Shown one piece after another: positions 53,680 to 62,739 of a stretch of 64,000 nt of DNA (positions within the stretch are counted from its first letter, which is position 1; each line of letters starts with the position of its first letter). A program made the position numbers and the translations under genes. The notes under the pieces were generated by a model. The model was not told the DNA's origin. It did no database searches and was given only the letters and a program-made list of their open reading frames with translations. Origin of the DNA: Burkholderiales bacterium (GTDB lineage Bacteria; Pseudomonadota; Gammaproteobacteria; Burkholderiales; Burkholderiaceae_C); contig JADJDV010000003.1 in NCBI GenBank assembly GCA_016702555.1, forward strand, positions 62,001 to 126,000, written 5' to 3'.

Positions 53680-53952
53680 ATGGCACGCATGGTTAACTGC
53701 ATCAAGCTCGGCCGCGAAGCCGAAGGTTTGGACTTCCCGCCCTACCCCGGCGAGCTGGGCAAGCGCATCTGGGAAAGCGTCAGCAAGCCAGCCTGGCAGG
53801 GCTGGCTCAAGCACCAGACCATGCTGGTCAACGAGAACCGCCTGAACCTGGCCGACCAGAAGGCGCGCGAATACCTCAAGGGCCAGATGGAGAGCTACCT
53901 GTTCGGCGGCGCGCTCGACAAGATCGCCGGCTACGTACCGCCCAGCGCCTGA
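53680..53952 (+). CDS. yggX: Iron(2+)-trafficking / oxidative-damage protection protein (YggX)
   Basis: A 90-residue YggX-family protein. The redox-relevant Cys is in VNCIKLGREAEGLDFPPYPGELG, and HQTMLVNENRLNLADQKAREYLKGQME is the conserved second half. It protects Fe-S enzymes and is part of iron handling. The start is the ATG at 53680. Confidence 0.95.
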   Translation: MARMVNCIKLGREAEGLDFPPYPGELGKRIWESVSKPAWQGWLKHQTMLVNENRLNLADQKAREYLKGQMESYLFGGALDKIAGYVPPSA

Positions 53953-53954
53953 GC

Positions 53955-54374
53955 TTGGGCCAGCCGGTCGACGCTTCAGAGTCTGAACTGGCGCGCCTGC
54001 GCCGGCAGTACCACTTTCGCTCCGGCCCCGATGGCCTGCGGGCCTGGGACGTGCATCGACTGATCCGGCTGGCGCGCACGCTGCCGGTGTTCGAACTGCC
54101 GCTGGCCGACGTCCGCGAGCTTGACCAGCCTCACTGGTTCAGCCACGAGGGCGACCTGCCCACGCCGCGCGCCATCGTCGAGCATCTGCGCCTGATGGAC
54201 GCCTGCGATCTGCGCTGGCCGATCGTCCTGAGCGCCGATGGCGGCGTCATGGACGGCATGCACCGCGCGGCACAGGCGCTGCGGCTCGGGCACAGCCCCA
54301 TCCTGGCGCAACGCTTCGAGATCGATCCGGCGCCCGATCACGTCGGCCTGGCGCCGGACGCACTGCCCCATTGA
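53955..54374 (+). CDS. Hypothetical protein with ParB/Srx-like motif
   Basis: About 139 residues; starts with TTG at 53955 directly after the yggX stop, so the exact start is uncertain. The segment WPIVLSADGGVMDGMHRAAQALRLGH resembles the nucleotide-binding DGxHR signature of ParB/sulfiredoxin-like folds. No clear partner domain is present. It lies between yggX and mnmC in the same direction. Function unknown. Confidence 0.6.
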   Translation: MGQPVDASESELARLRRQYHFRSGPDGLRAWDVHRLIRLARTLPVFELPLADVRELDQPHWFSHEGDLPTPRAIVEHLRLMDACDLRWPIVLSADGGVMDGMHRAAQALRLGHSPILAQRFEIDPAPDHVGLAPDALPH

Positions 54375-54454
54375 ACCGCGCCGTCGGCCATGCACGCCAT
54401 CTGCCGCAGAACCAGGTCCGGCACGCTCGAAACGCCGTCGGATCAAGGACAGTG

Positions 54455-56413
54455 ATGAGCGACACCGTGCACTGGCGCGACGACGGCACGCCCGTCAGCC
54501 CACGCTTTGGTGACGTCTATCGCAGCGCCGGCGCGGACGGCTTGGGCGGACTGGCGCAGGCGCGGCAGGTGTTTCTGCACGGCTGTTGCTTGCTGCCGAC
54601 CGAGGGCGCTGCGGCCGCGTGGGTTGGTGCCGCGCGTTGGGCGGTGCTGGAGACCGGCTTTGGCCTGGGCCTGAACTTCCTCGCCACCTGGCAGGCCTGG
54701 CGCCAGGACGCACGGCGCCCGGCGCGGTTGTTCTACAGCGCCGTCGAAGCCTTCCTGCCCGAGCCCCAGGACCTGCTGCGCAGCGCCGCGCCGTTCCCGG
54801 AACTGATGCCGCTGGCGGCCGAGCTCGCAGCCGCATGGCACGGCCTGCTGCCCGGCGTGCACCGGCTGGCGCTGGACGGCGGCCGCGTGCTGCTCACGCT
54901 GGCCATCGGCGAGGCGCAGAAAGCGCTGCGTGAACTGAGCGGCGAGCACGATGCGATCTTCCTCGACGGCTTCAACCCGGCGCGCAATCCCGAAATGTGG
55001 AGCGCACCGGTGATCAAGGCGGTCGCGCGGCTGGCGCGGCGCGGCGCACGGGCGGCCAGCTGGTGCGTGGCGCGCGAGGTGCGCGAACACTTGGCCAGCG
55101 CCGGCTTCGACCTTGAGCGCGTGCCCGGACTGCCGCCCAAGCGAAACGCGCTGCGCGCCGTGTACCAGCCGCGCTGGTCGGTGCGGCGCCGCGCGGACGA
55201 ACCCGTGCGCGTGGACCGCCCCGCACGCTGCGTGGTGCTGGGCGCCGGGCTGGCCGGGGCGTCGGCCGCCTACAGCCTGGCGCAGCGCGGCTGGCAGGTG
55301 AGCGTGCTGGACCGCGCCGCCGAGCCAGCTGCCGGCGCCTCCGGCCTGCCGGCGGGCGTGGTGGCGCCGCACGTGTCGCCCGACGACCGGCCGCTGTCGC
55401 GCCTGACGCGCGCGGGCGCTCGCGCCACGCTGGCACGTGCCGCCCTGCTGCTGCGCGACGGCATCGACTACGGCCTCAGTGGTGTGCTGGAGCGCCACGC
55501 GCCCGGCGAGCGGCGCCTGCCCGCCGACTGGCACGCGTACGCGAACTCTGAGGCCCAGCGCGCCCACAGCCACGACGCCGACGACCCGCTCACCATCGAC
55601 CAGGCCGCACGCGCCGGCGTGCCGCTGGACGAACACCATCGCGCACTGTGGCACGCCCATGGCGGCTGGATCCGTCCCGCCGCCCTGGTGCGCGCCCTGC
55701 TGCAAGCGCCAGGCATCGAATGGCGCGGTGGGGTGGAAGTGGCGCGGCTGGTGCCAGCGGCCCAGCACTGGCGGCTGCTCGACACCAGCGGCGTGTCCAT
55801 CGCCGAGGCCGAACTGGTGCTCATTGCCGCCGGCTTCGATTCCCGCACGCTGCTGCACACGGCCACCGGCAGCGCACCGCCGCTGCACGCCTTGCGCGGC
55901 CAGGTCGCCTTCGGCCCCATGCCCGGCGGCGCGCACGATGCGGCCCTGCCGCCCTTCCCCGTCAACGGGCACGGCAGCCTGATCGGGCACCTGCCCAGCG
56001 AGCAGGGGCACTGGTGGGTCATGGGTTCCACGTTCGAGCGCGGCAACACCCGACCCGAACGACTTGCCAACGACCACGCCGCCAACCGGCAGCGCCTGCG
56101 CGAACTGCTGCCGCGCGCGGCCGAGGCGCTGGATAGGCCATGGGACGATGACCGTGCGCAGGCCTGGGCGGGCGTGCGCGCCACCCTGCCCGACCGGTTG
56201 CCGGCGGTCGGCGCCTGGGGTGCGGCCGATCCAGCCGACCCCGCCGCGCCGCTGCCGCCGCACCTGCTCACCGGCCTGGGTGCGCGCGGCCTGACGCTGG
56301 CCGTGCTGTGCGGCGAACTGCTGGCGGCCGGACTGCATGGAGAGCCGCTGCCCGTCGAGCGAACACTGGCGCAGCGCCTGCGCGCCAGCCGCTGGCTCGA
56401 ACCGGCGGCCTGA
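54455..56413 (+). CDS. mnmC: Bifunctional tRNA-modification enzyme MnmC (mnm5s2U34 synthesis)
   Basis: A 652-residue two-domain enzyme. The N-terminal methyltransferase (MnmD) has VLETGFGLGLNFLATW and LDGFNPARNPEMW. The C-terminal FAD oxidoreductase has CVVLGAGLAGASAAYSLAQRGWQVSVLD and LTGLGARGLTLAVLCGELLA. Together they convert cmnm5s2U34 to mnm5s2U34 in tRNA. Length is normal. ATG 54455 (MSDTVHWRDDG) is the family start; upstream codons back to 54371 are not conserved. Confidence 0.95.
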   Translation: MSDTVHWRDDGTPVSPRFGDVYRSAGADGLGGLAQARQVFLHGCCLLPTEGAAAAWVGAARWAVLETGFGLGLNFLATWQAWRQDARRPARLFYSAVEAFLPEPQDLLRSAAPFPELMPLAAELAAAWHGLLPGVHRLALDGGRVLLTLAIGEAQKALRELSGEHDAIFLDGFNPARNPEMWSAPVIKAVARLARRGARAASWCVAREVREHLASAGFDLERVPGLPPKRNALRAVYQPRWSVRRRADEPVRVDRPARCVVLGAGLAGASAAYSLAQRGWQVSVLDRAAEPAAGASGLPAGVVAPHVSPDDRPLSRLTRAGARATLARAALLLRDGIDYGLSGVLERHAPGERRLPADWHAYANSEAQRAHSHDADDPLTIDQAARAGVPLDEHHRALWHAHGGWIRPAALVRALLQAPGIEWRGGVEVARLVPAAQHWRLLDTSGVSIAEAELVLIAAGFDSRTLLHTATGSAPPLHALRGQVAFGPMPGGAHDAALPPFPVNGHGSLIGHLPSEQGHWWVMGSTFERGNTRPERLANDHAANRQRLRELLPRAAEALDRPWDDDRAQAWAGVRATLPDRLPAVGAWGAADPADPAAPLPPHLLTGLGARGLTLAVLCGELLAAGLHGEPLPVERTLAQRLRASRWLEPAA

Positions 56414-56420
56414 AGCAAAC

Positions 56421-56450
56421 CATGAAAAAGGCCACCCGCAGGCGGCCTTC
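56421..56450 (-). terminator. Terminator of the Liv-type binding-protein gene
   Basis: On the minus strand AAGGCC pairs with GGCCTT, with GCCTGCGGGT in the loop, followed by TTTTTC. It lies 20 bp past the gene's stop and just after the convergent mnmC. Confidence 0.85.
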
Positions 56451-56469
56451 AGGACAAGTGAAATGCCGA

Positions 56470-57603
56470 TCAGTTCAGCGGCGTCTTCTTGCCGTCCTTG
56501 TAGACGTACAGCGTGATGGCCGGGTTCTTCAGCTCGCCGGTGGGCTCGAACGCGATGCTGGCGGTGACGCCCTTGAAGTTGGACTCGATCAGCTTGGGCG
56601 TGTAGACCTTGGGGTCGACCGAATTGGCGCGCTTCATGGCGTCCACCAGCAGCATGGTGGCGTCGTAGGTGTACGGGCTGTAGACCTGGAACTGGTTCGG
56701 GTACTTGGCGTCGTACTTGGCCTTCCAGGCGGTGCCGCCCGGCATCTTCTGGATCGACGCGCCGCCCTCGGCGCAGACCACGTTGGCCAGCGTCTTGGCA
56801 CCAGCGGCCAGCTTGGCGATCTCGGTGGTGCACACACCGTCGCCACCGAAGTACTTCACGGTGCCCATGCCGAGCTGTTCCATCTGGCGCAGCATCGGGC
56901 CGGCCTGCGGGTCCATGCCGCCGTAGAAGATACCGTCCGGGTTCTTCGACTTGATGGCCGTCAGGATGGCCATGAAATCGGTCGCCTTGTCGGTCGTGAA
57001 CTGCTCATCGACGATCTCGATGCCCTTCTGCTTGGCGGTGTTCTTGAACACGTCGGCCACGCCCTGACCATAGGCCGTGCGGTCGTCGATGATGGCGACC
57101 TTCTTGAGCTTCAGCGTGTCGGCGGCGTAATAAGCCAGGCCGGCACCGAGCGCGTTGTCGTTGGCGATGATGCGGTAGGTGGTCTTGTAGCCCGGCTTGG
57201 TCAGGTTCGGGTTGGTGGCGGCGCCGGTGATCATCGGGATGCCGCAGTCGTTGTAGACCTTGGACGCGGGAATGGTGGTGCCCGAATTCAGGTGGCCAAC
57301 CACGCCGGCGACCTTGGCGTCGCACAGCTTCTGTGCAGCGGCCGTGCCCTGCTTGGGATCGGCGGCGTCGTCCTCCCCCTGCATCTCCCAACGGATCTTC
57401 TTGCCGCCGATCACGATGTTCTGCGTGTTCAGCTCTTCCACGGCCATGCGGGCGCCGTTCTCGTTGTCCTTGCCATAGTGCGCCTGCGGACCCGAGGTCG
57501 GCGCGACGTGGCCAATCTTCACCGTCTGCGTGTCCTGCGCGGACGCCGCCCCAGCCAGCATCGCCAAAGCGGCCACGGCCGTCAGTTTCACCTTCATTTG
57601 CAT
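56470..57603 (-). CDS. Branched-chain amino acid ABC transporter substrate-binding protein
   Basis: A 377-residue periplasmic binding protein of the Liv family. The signal peptide is MQMKVKLTAVAALAMLAGAASA, cleaved before QDTQT. The mature protein has IGHVAPTSGPQAHYGKDNENGARMAVEELN, QKLCDAKVAGVVGHLNSGTT and CGIPMITGAATNPNL, typical of LivJ/LivK ligand lobes. No permease genes are adjacent, so the partner transporter lies elsewhere. A GGAGG site precedes the ATG at 57603. Confidence 0.94.
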   Translation of the reverse strand: MQMKVKLTAVAALAMLAGAASAQDTQTVKIGHVAPTSGPQAHYGKDNENGARMAVEELNTQNIVIGGKKIRWEMQGEDDAADPKQGTAAAQKLCDAKVAGVVGHLNSGTTIPASKVYNDCGIPMITGAATNPNLTKPGYKTTYRIIANDNALGAGLAYYAADTLKLKKVAIIDDRTAYGQGVADVFKNTAKQKGIEIVDEQFTTDKATDFMAILTAIKSKNPDGIFYGGMDPQAGPMLRQMEQLGMGTVKYFGGDGVCTTEIAKLAAGAKTLANVVCAEGGASIQKMPGGTAWKAKYDAKYPNQFQVYSPYTYDATMLLVDAMKRANSVDPKVYTPKLIESNFKGVTASIAFEPTGELKNPAITLYVYKDGKKTPLN

Positions 57604-57721
57604 CGAGAGCCTCCAGAAAGAATTAAGTCGAGCCCGCGATATCGGTGCTCAACGGGCGCGAACGATAGCGCAATTCGGCGCGCTGCGGCATCAGGGAAAC
57701 GATAGGGTCGACCTGTCAACC

Positions 57722-58066
57722 CTAGGGGTTTGTACCGACTTCGCGGGCGGTCTTGTCCTGGATCAGGATCTCGGCGACCACCTCGCGCGCGGCGCGGGTG
57801 GCCAGGCGTTGCACCAGCGCCTCGACTTCGCGCCGCTCGCCTTGCAGCGCCCGCTCGACGGCGGCGGCGATGCGCTGCTCCAGATCGGGCTCGAACGCGG
57901 GCGGCATAGGAGGTACCGTGGCCGGTGCCGGCGCGACCGGCGCCGGGCGGGCCATGCCCTGATCCGCCGCCCTGGTCGCTGCGCTGGGTGCCCGGCCCAC
58001 CACCTCGGTCAGCGTCGGCACCAGGCGTGGCGGCGGGCGCGGGGGCAAGACGTCGTCAGCCGACAT
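57722..58066 (-). CDS. Hypothetical protein
   Basis: A 114-residue protein. The N-terminal half is Pro/Ala-rich (PPRPPPRLVPTLTEVVGRAPSA); the C-terminal half is a charged amphipathic helix (LEQRIAAAVERALQGERREVEALVQRLATRAAREVVAEILIQDK). No known family was recognised. It lies four bases downstream of holC on the same strand, so it is probably part of that operon. Confidence 0.65.
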   Translation of the reverse strand: MSADDVLPPRPPPRLVPTLTEVVGRAPSAATRAADQGMARPAPVAPAPATVPPMPPAFEPDLEQRIAAAVERALQGERREVEALVQRLATRAAREVVAEILIQDKTAREVGTNP

Positions 58067-58069
58067 GCG

Positions 58070-58498
58070 TCATTCCCGCGCGGCCAGATCGTGGCGCTGG
58101 ATCGGGTAACCGCGCTCGGCGTAATGGCGCCAGCGCTGGCGCGCCTCGGTGCGGTCGGTGTCGCTGGTATCGACCAGTTCGATCAGGCGCTCGAAGCGCT
58201 CGAACCCGGCCGGCACCGCCGCGCCCAGGTTCACCAGCACCTGGGCCGGCGGCAGTTGCGCGCTGTCGGTGGCCAGCACGATCGGGGTGGCCGCCAGCAC
58301 GGGGACGGGCGCCGACGCCAGGCAGTGCGGCACGAAGTCGAGCGCCGAAAAACTCCACAGCGCCTGATCCAGCGCACCCAGCACCTCCGGCGGGCCGACC
58401 ACGCCGACCTGGCCACCGGCCGCATGCGCCTTGCGCAGCAGGCGGCAGGCGTAGCCGAGCTTGTCCGGCACGTTGAAATGAAAGGCCACTTCGGTCAT
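58070..58498 (-). CDS. holC: DNA polymerase III subunit chi
   Basis: A 142-residue HolC, which links the clamp loader to SSB. The features are EVAFHFNVPDKLGYACRLLRKA, LWSFSALDFVPHC and VNLGAAVPAGFERFERLIELVD. It follows pepA by 11 bp, the usual pepA-holC pairing. ATG 58498 is the start. Confidence 0.92.
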   Translation of the reverse strand: MTEVAFHFNVPDKLGYACRLLRKAHAAGGQVGVVGPPEVLGALDQALWSFSALDFVPHCLASAPVPVLAATPIVLATDSAQLPPAQVLVNLGAAVPAGFERFERLIELVDTSDTDRTEARQRWRHYAERGYPIQRHDLAARE

Positions 58499-58509
58499 GG
58501 GCCAAGGGC

Positions 58510-60072
58510 TCAGTCGCGGGTTTTTCCGCCCTTGGCGCCCTTGACGACCTTGGTGCTCTTGCGCTTGCCGTCCTTGCCGCTGCTGGGCTTGGCCGGCGGT
58601 TCGCCATCGGGCGAGCTGGCGGCGGCGCCCATCTGCCCCAGCAGGTAATGCACCAGCAGGCCCACGGGCCGACCGGTGGCACCCTTGGCCGTGCCACCCT
58701 TCCAGGCGGTGCCGGCGATGTCGAGGTGGGCCCAGGTGTAGGCCTTGGCAAAGCGCTGCAAAAACTTGGCGGCCGTGACGGCGCCGGCCGGGCGCCCGGC
58801 CACGTTGGCGACGTCGGCGAAGTTGGTCTTCAGTCCTTCGGCGTAGTCCTCGTCCAGCGGCAGGCGCCAGCACGGGTCGAGCGCGGCCTCGCCGGCCGCG
58901 TGCAGTGCCTCGGCCAGCGCATCGTCGCTGGCGAACATGCCGCTGCGCACGCCGCCCAGCGCGATCACGCAGGCGCCGGTCAGCGTGGCGATGTCGATCA
59001 CCGCGCGTGGCGTGAAGCGCTCAGCGTAGCTCAGCGCATCGCACAGCACCAGCCGGCCCTCGGCGTCGGTGTTGAGGATCTCGATGGTCTGCCCGCTCAT
59101 GCTGGTGACCACGTCGCCCGGTTTGATGGCGCGGCCGTCGGGCATGTTCTCACAGGCCGGGATCAATCCGACCACGTTGAGCGCCGGCTTCAGCTCGGCC
59201 AGCGCGCGGAACACGCCCAGCACGCTGGCGGCGCCGCTCATGTCGAACTTCATCTCGTCCATCTCGGGCGCGGGCTTGAGCGAGATGCCACCGGTGTCGA
59301 AGGTGATGCCCTTGCCCACCAGCACCACCGGCGCCTCGCCCTTGGCCGCGCCCTGGTAGCGCAGCTCGATGAAGCGCAGCTCTTCGGCCGAGCCGCGCGC
59401 CACCGCCTGAAACGCCCCCATGCCGAGCTCGGCGACTTCCTTCGGCCCCAGCACCTTGCAGCGCAGGCGCGGCAGCTTGGCCAGCGCTTGCGCGGCTTCG
59501 GCCAGCAGCGTCGGGGTGGCGTGGTTGGCGGGGCGGTTGGCCCATTCGCGCGCCATGCGCACGCCGGTGGCGATGCCGACGGCGCGATCGAACTCGGCGC
59601 GCGCCGCCTCGGCCTCGGGCGCGCCGATCAGCGCCTGCTTCAACTTCAGGCCGTCCTTGTCCTCGCCCGGGCTCTTGGTGGTGTCATAGCGATAGCTGCC
59701 CTCGGCCAGCGCCTGCACCGCCGCGCCGATGGCCGCCGGTGCGGCCGCCTGCGCGAAGCACAGCGTGAGCGTGTTCGCGTTCGCGCCCTTGAGCGCCGCC
59801 AGCGCCGCCGCCACCGCCTTGCGCACCTTGGGCGGGCTGCCGTCGCCGATGCCGGCCAGCACGATGCGCGCGGCCGCGATGCGCACCGCGCCGTAGCTGG
59901 CCAGCAGCTTGCTGGCCTCGGCGCTGAAGTCGCCGGCATCGATGGCGCGGCCGATCAGCGCCGAGATGGCGTCGCCGCCCGGTTCGAAGCCTTGCTGAAC
60001 CAGCACCAGCAAGGCCGGCGTCTTGTCGGCGGCGGCCTGGGCGAGGCGGAGAGAGCTGAGTTGGAAGTCCAT
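58510..60072 (-). CDS. pepA: Leucyl aminopeptidase (cytosol aminopeptidase)
   Basis: A 520-residue M17 leucine aminopeptidase. The metal and catalytic residues are in VGKGITFDTGGISLKP and EILNTDAEGRLVLCDAL; ATLTGACVIALG follows. The C-terminus ends in a Lys/Gly-rich tail (GKDGKRKSTKVVKGAKGG) beyond the usual length. It is divergent from lptF, with only 27 bp between the starts, as in many gamma- and betaproteobacteria. Confidence 0.95.
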   Translation of the reverse strand: MDFQLSSLRLAQAAADKTPALLVLVQQGFEPGGDAISALIGRAIDAGDFSAEASKLLASYGAVRIAAARIVLAGIGDGSPPKVRKAVAAALAALKGANANTLTLCFAQAAAPAAIGAAVQALAEGSYRYDTTKSPGEDKDGLKLKQALIGAPEAEAARAEFDRAVGIATGVRMAREWANRPANHATPTLLAEAAQALAKLPRLRCKVLGPKEVAELGMGAFQAVARGSAEELRFIELRYQGAAKGEAPVVLVGKGITFDTGGISLKPAPEMDEMKFDMSGAASVLGVFRALAELKPALNVVGLIPACENMPDGRAIKPGDVVTSMSGQTIEILNTDAEGRLVLCDALSYAERFTPRAVIDIATLTGACVIALGGVRSGMFASDDALAEALHAAGEAALDPCWRLPLDEDYAEGLKTNFADVANVAGRPAGAVTAAKFLQRFAKAYTWAHLDIAGTAWKGGTAKGATGRPVGLLVHYLLGQMGAAASSPDGEPPAKPSSGKDGKRKSTKVVKGAKGGKTRD

Positions 60073-60099
60073 AATTGCGCACGCTTTCTTTCTCGACCG

Positions 60100-61203
60100 A
60101 TGTTATTCGATTCCGCTTTGCGCAAGGAGCTGGGCCGCAGCTTCGGCGCCACCCTGGTGGTGCTGGTCACCATCGTGATGACGGTGATGCTGATCCGCAC
60201 GCTCGGCCAGGCCAGCGTGGGCCGCGTCAACCCGTCCGAGGTGATGCTGGTGATGGGCTTCACCGTGCTCGGGCATCTGCCGACCATCCTGACGCTCAGC
60301 CTGTTCGTCGCCATCACCGCCACGCTGACGCGCATGTACGCGGCCAGCGAGATGGTGGTGTGGTTCGCCAGCGGCCAGGGCCTGCTGGCCTTTCTCAAGC
60401 CACTGCTGCGTTTTGCCTGGCCGGTGCTGCTGGCGGTGGCGGTGCTGGCGCTGCTGGTCTGGCCCTGGTCGAACCAGCAGATCCGCGAACTGCGCGACCG
60501 CTACCAGGAGCGCGGCGACATCGAACGCGTGGCGCCGGGGCGCTTCATCGAATCGGCGGGCGGCCAGCGCGTGTTCTTCATCGACAAGGACAGCGCCGAC
60601 GCGGCCTCGGGCAACAACATCTTCATCGCCTCCAGCGCGCCCGACAAGGAGGCCGTCACCGCCGCCCGCAGCGGTCGCCTGGCCAGCCTGCAGGGCGAGC
60701 GCTTTCTGGTGCTGGACCACGGCTACCGGCTCGAGACCGAGACCGCCAGCGGCGAGAGCCGCGTGAGCGAGTTCGTCGAATACGGCAACCGCATCGACGC
60801 GCGCATCGCCGGCGCCGCCGCCCGTGACACGCCGCGCCTGCAGTCCACGCTGACGCTGCTGCGCGAGCCGAACGCGCGCCATGGCGCCGAGCTGTCCTGG
60901 CGCCTGGGCCTGGCGCTGGCGGCCATCAACTGCGTCGTCATCGCGCTGGCCGCCACACGCGTGAACCCGCGCGTGGGCCGCAGCGCCGGCCTGGTCTTCA
61001 CGCTGTTCGTCTTCGCCAGCTACTACAACCTGCTGAGCGTTGGCCAGAACTGGATCACCAGCGGCCGCTTCAGCCTGCCGGGCTTTCTGCTGCTGCTGCA
61101 CGGCGGCATCTTCGTGCTGGCCATGGGCTGGCTGCTGGCGCGCCATGGCGACTGGCTGAACCGCTGGCGCCGGCGGCTGACGCGGCGGGAGCCGGCCGCA
61201 TGA
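60100..61203 (+). CDS. lptF: LPS export ABC transporter permease LptF
   Basis: A 367-residue LptF permease. It has a transmembrane segment near the N-terminus (TLVVLVTIVMTVMLIRTL), two more before residue 130, a periplasmic jellyroll of about 130 residues, and three C-terminal helices (INCVVIALAATRVN..., GLVFTLFVFASYYNLLS). It works with LptG and LptB2 to extract lipopolysaccharide from the inner membrane. Its stop overlaps the lptG start (ATGA at 61200-61203). Confidence 0.95.
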   Translation: MLFDSALRKELGRSFGATLVVLVTIVMTVMLIRTLGQASVGRVNPSEVMLVMGFTVLGHLPTILTLSLFVAITATLTRMYAASEMVVWFASGQGLLAFLKPLLRFAWPVLLAVAVLALLVWPWSNQQIRELRDRYQERGDIERVAPGRFIESAGGQRVFFIDKDSADAASGNNIFIASSAPDKEAVTAARSGRLASLQGERFLVLDHGYRLETETASGESRVSEFVEYGNRIDARIAGAAARDTPRLQSTLTLLREPNARHGAELSWRLGLALAAINCVVIALAATRVNPRVGRSAGLVFTLFVFASYYNLLSVGQNWITSGRFSLPGFLLLLHGGIFVLAMGWLLARHGDWLNRWRRRLTRREPAA

Positions 61204-62309
61204 GGACCATCCGGCGCCTGATCTACAGCGAGATCCTGCGGGCCGTCAGCTTCGTCACGCTGGCCTTTCTGCTGCTGTTCTTCTTCTTCGACTTCGTTGA
61301 CGAGCTGGGCGACCTCAACGCCGCCGCCGCGCGTGGCTACACGCTCACGCACGCGCTGCTGCACGTGGCGCTGCAGCTACCCAACCACTTGTACGAGTTG
61401 CTGCCGATCACGGTGCTGATCGGCAGCATCTACGTGATGGCGCGGCTGGCCGAGAGCTCGGAATACACCATCCTGCGCACCAGCGGCCTGGGGCCGCGGC
61501 GCGCGCTCGGCACGCTGCTGGGGCTGGGCGCCTGCTTCGTGGTGCTGACCTTCGTGTTCGGCGACTACGTGGCGCCGGCCGCCAACCGCAGCGCGCAGAT
61601 GCTGCAGGCGCGCTTTCTGGGCGACATCACGGTCGGGCGCACCGGCGCCTGGATGAAGGACCGCCAGCCGACGCACAACTATTCGGTCAACGTCGGCGCG
61701 CTGGCCGCCGACGGCACCATGAGCCAGATCCGCATCTTCGAGTTCGACAACGGCGATGGCCGCCTGCTGTCAACCACCAAGGCCGCCAAGGGCCACGTCG
61801 GTCCCGACCAGGCCTGGGCGCTGCAGGAGGTGGAGCGGCGCGGCTTCGAGCACGCCGCCGGGCCGCAGCCGCGCGTCAGCATCGAGCGGCTGGCCGACTG
61901 GCGCTGGCCGACCCACATCTCGCTCGACATGGTGGCGGCGGCGCTGGTCAGCCCCGACCGCATGCAGACGCTGGACCTGTTCCAGTACATCAGCCACCTC
62001 AAGGACAACGGCCAGAGCGCGCAGCGCTACGAGATCGAGTTCTGGCGCAAGGTGTTCTACCCCATCAGCTGCCTGGTGATGATGGTGCTGGCGCTGCCCT
62101 TCGCCTACCTGCACTTTCGCAGCGGCAACATCGCCGGCTACGTGTTCCTGGGCGTGCTGGTGGGCATCAGCTTCTTCCTGCTCAACAACGTGTTCGGGCA
62201 CATCGGCAACCTGCGCAACTGGGAGCCCTGGATCGCCGCCGCCCTGCCCGGCATCATTTATTCGGTGCTGTCGCTGGGCGCGCTCGGCTGGTTGGTGCTG
62301 AGGCAGTAG
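61200..62309 (+). CDS. lptG: LPS export ABC transporter permease LptG
   Basis: A 369-residue LptG. MRTIRRLIYSEILRAVSFVTLAFLLLFFFFD forms the first helix; helices and the periplasmic domain follow as in the family, ending with VFLGVLVGISFFLLNNVFGHIGNL and IIYSVLSLGALGWLVL. It is the partner of LptF and is translationally coupled to it. Confidence 0.95.
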   Translation: MRTIRRLIYSEILRAVSFVTLAFLLLFFFFDFVDELGDLNAAAARGYTLTHALLHVALQLPNHLYELLPITVLIGSIYVMARLAESSEYTILRTSGLGPRRALGTLLGLGACFVVLTFVFGDYVAPAANRSAQMLQARFLGDITVGRTGAWMKDRQPTHNYSVNVGALAADGTMSQIRIFEFDNGDGRLLSTTKAAKGHVGPDQAWALQEVERRGFEHAAGPQPRVSIERLADWRWPTHISLDMVAAALVSPDRMQTLDLFQYISHLKDNGQSAQRYEIEFWRKVFYPISCLVMMVLALPFAYLHFRSGNIAGYVFLGVLVGISFFLLNNVFGHIGNLRNWEPWIAAALPGIIYSVLSLGALGWLVLRQ

Positions 62310-62313
62310 CGCC

Positions 62314-62697
62314 ATGACGCCACCCACCCCGCACGGCATCGTGCTGTTCGCCCACGGCTCGCGCGACCCGGCCTGGCGCGCGCCCATCGAAACCATCGCC
62401 CAACGCATGCGTGCCATCGAGCCAGCGGCGCGCGTGGTCTGCGCCTACCTGGAACTGACCGAGCCCAGCCTGCCCGAGGCCGTGGCTGCGCTGATCGATG
62501 GCGGCGCCCGCCACATCACCGTGTGGCCGATGTTTCTGGGCACGGGGCGGCACGCGCGCGAGGATTTGCCGCGGCTGTTGGCGCAGTTGCGGCAACAGCA
62601 TCCGCAGATCGGCTTCAGCCTGCGGCCGGCGATTGCCGAGCACCCGGGCGTGATCGAGGTGATGGCGCGCACGGCGCTGGAACCCCCGTCGCCTTAG
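62314..62697 (+). CDS. CbiX/SirB-type chelatase
   Basis: A 127-residue single-domain chelatase of the CbiX short form (cobaltochelatase or ferrochelatase of sirohydrochlorin). The metal-binding His is in LFAHGSRDPAW and a second in the GTGRHAREDLP segment. It starts 5 bp after the lptG stop. The following cysB-like regulator suggests a role in siroheme supply for sulfite reductase. Confidence 0.9.
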   Translation: MTPPTPHGIVLFAHGSRDPAWRAPIETIAQRMRAIEPAARVVCAYLELTEPSLPEAVAALIDGGARHITVWPMFLGTGRHAREDLPRLLAQLRQQHPQIGFSLRPAIAEHPGVIEVMARTALEPPSP

Positions 62698-62717
62698 ACC
62701 CTTCACGCCATAATGAT

Positions 62718-62739
62718 GGGATTTCATATACGCAATCCC
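62718..62739. promoter_or_regulatory. Inverted repeat directly before the cysB-like start
   Basis: GGGATT (62718-62723) and AATCCC (62734-62739) are inverted around ten bases and abut the ATG at 62740. It could be an autoregulatory operator or a hairpin that covers the start. Confidence 0.4.
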
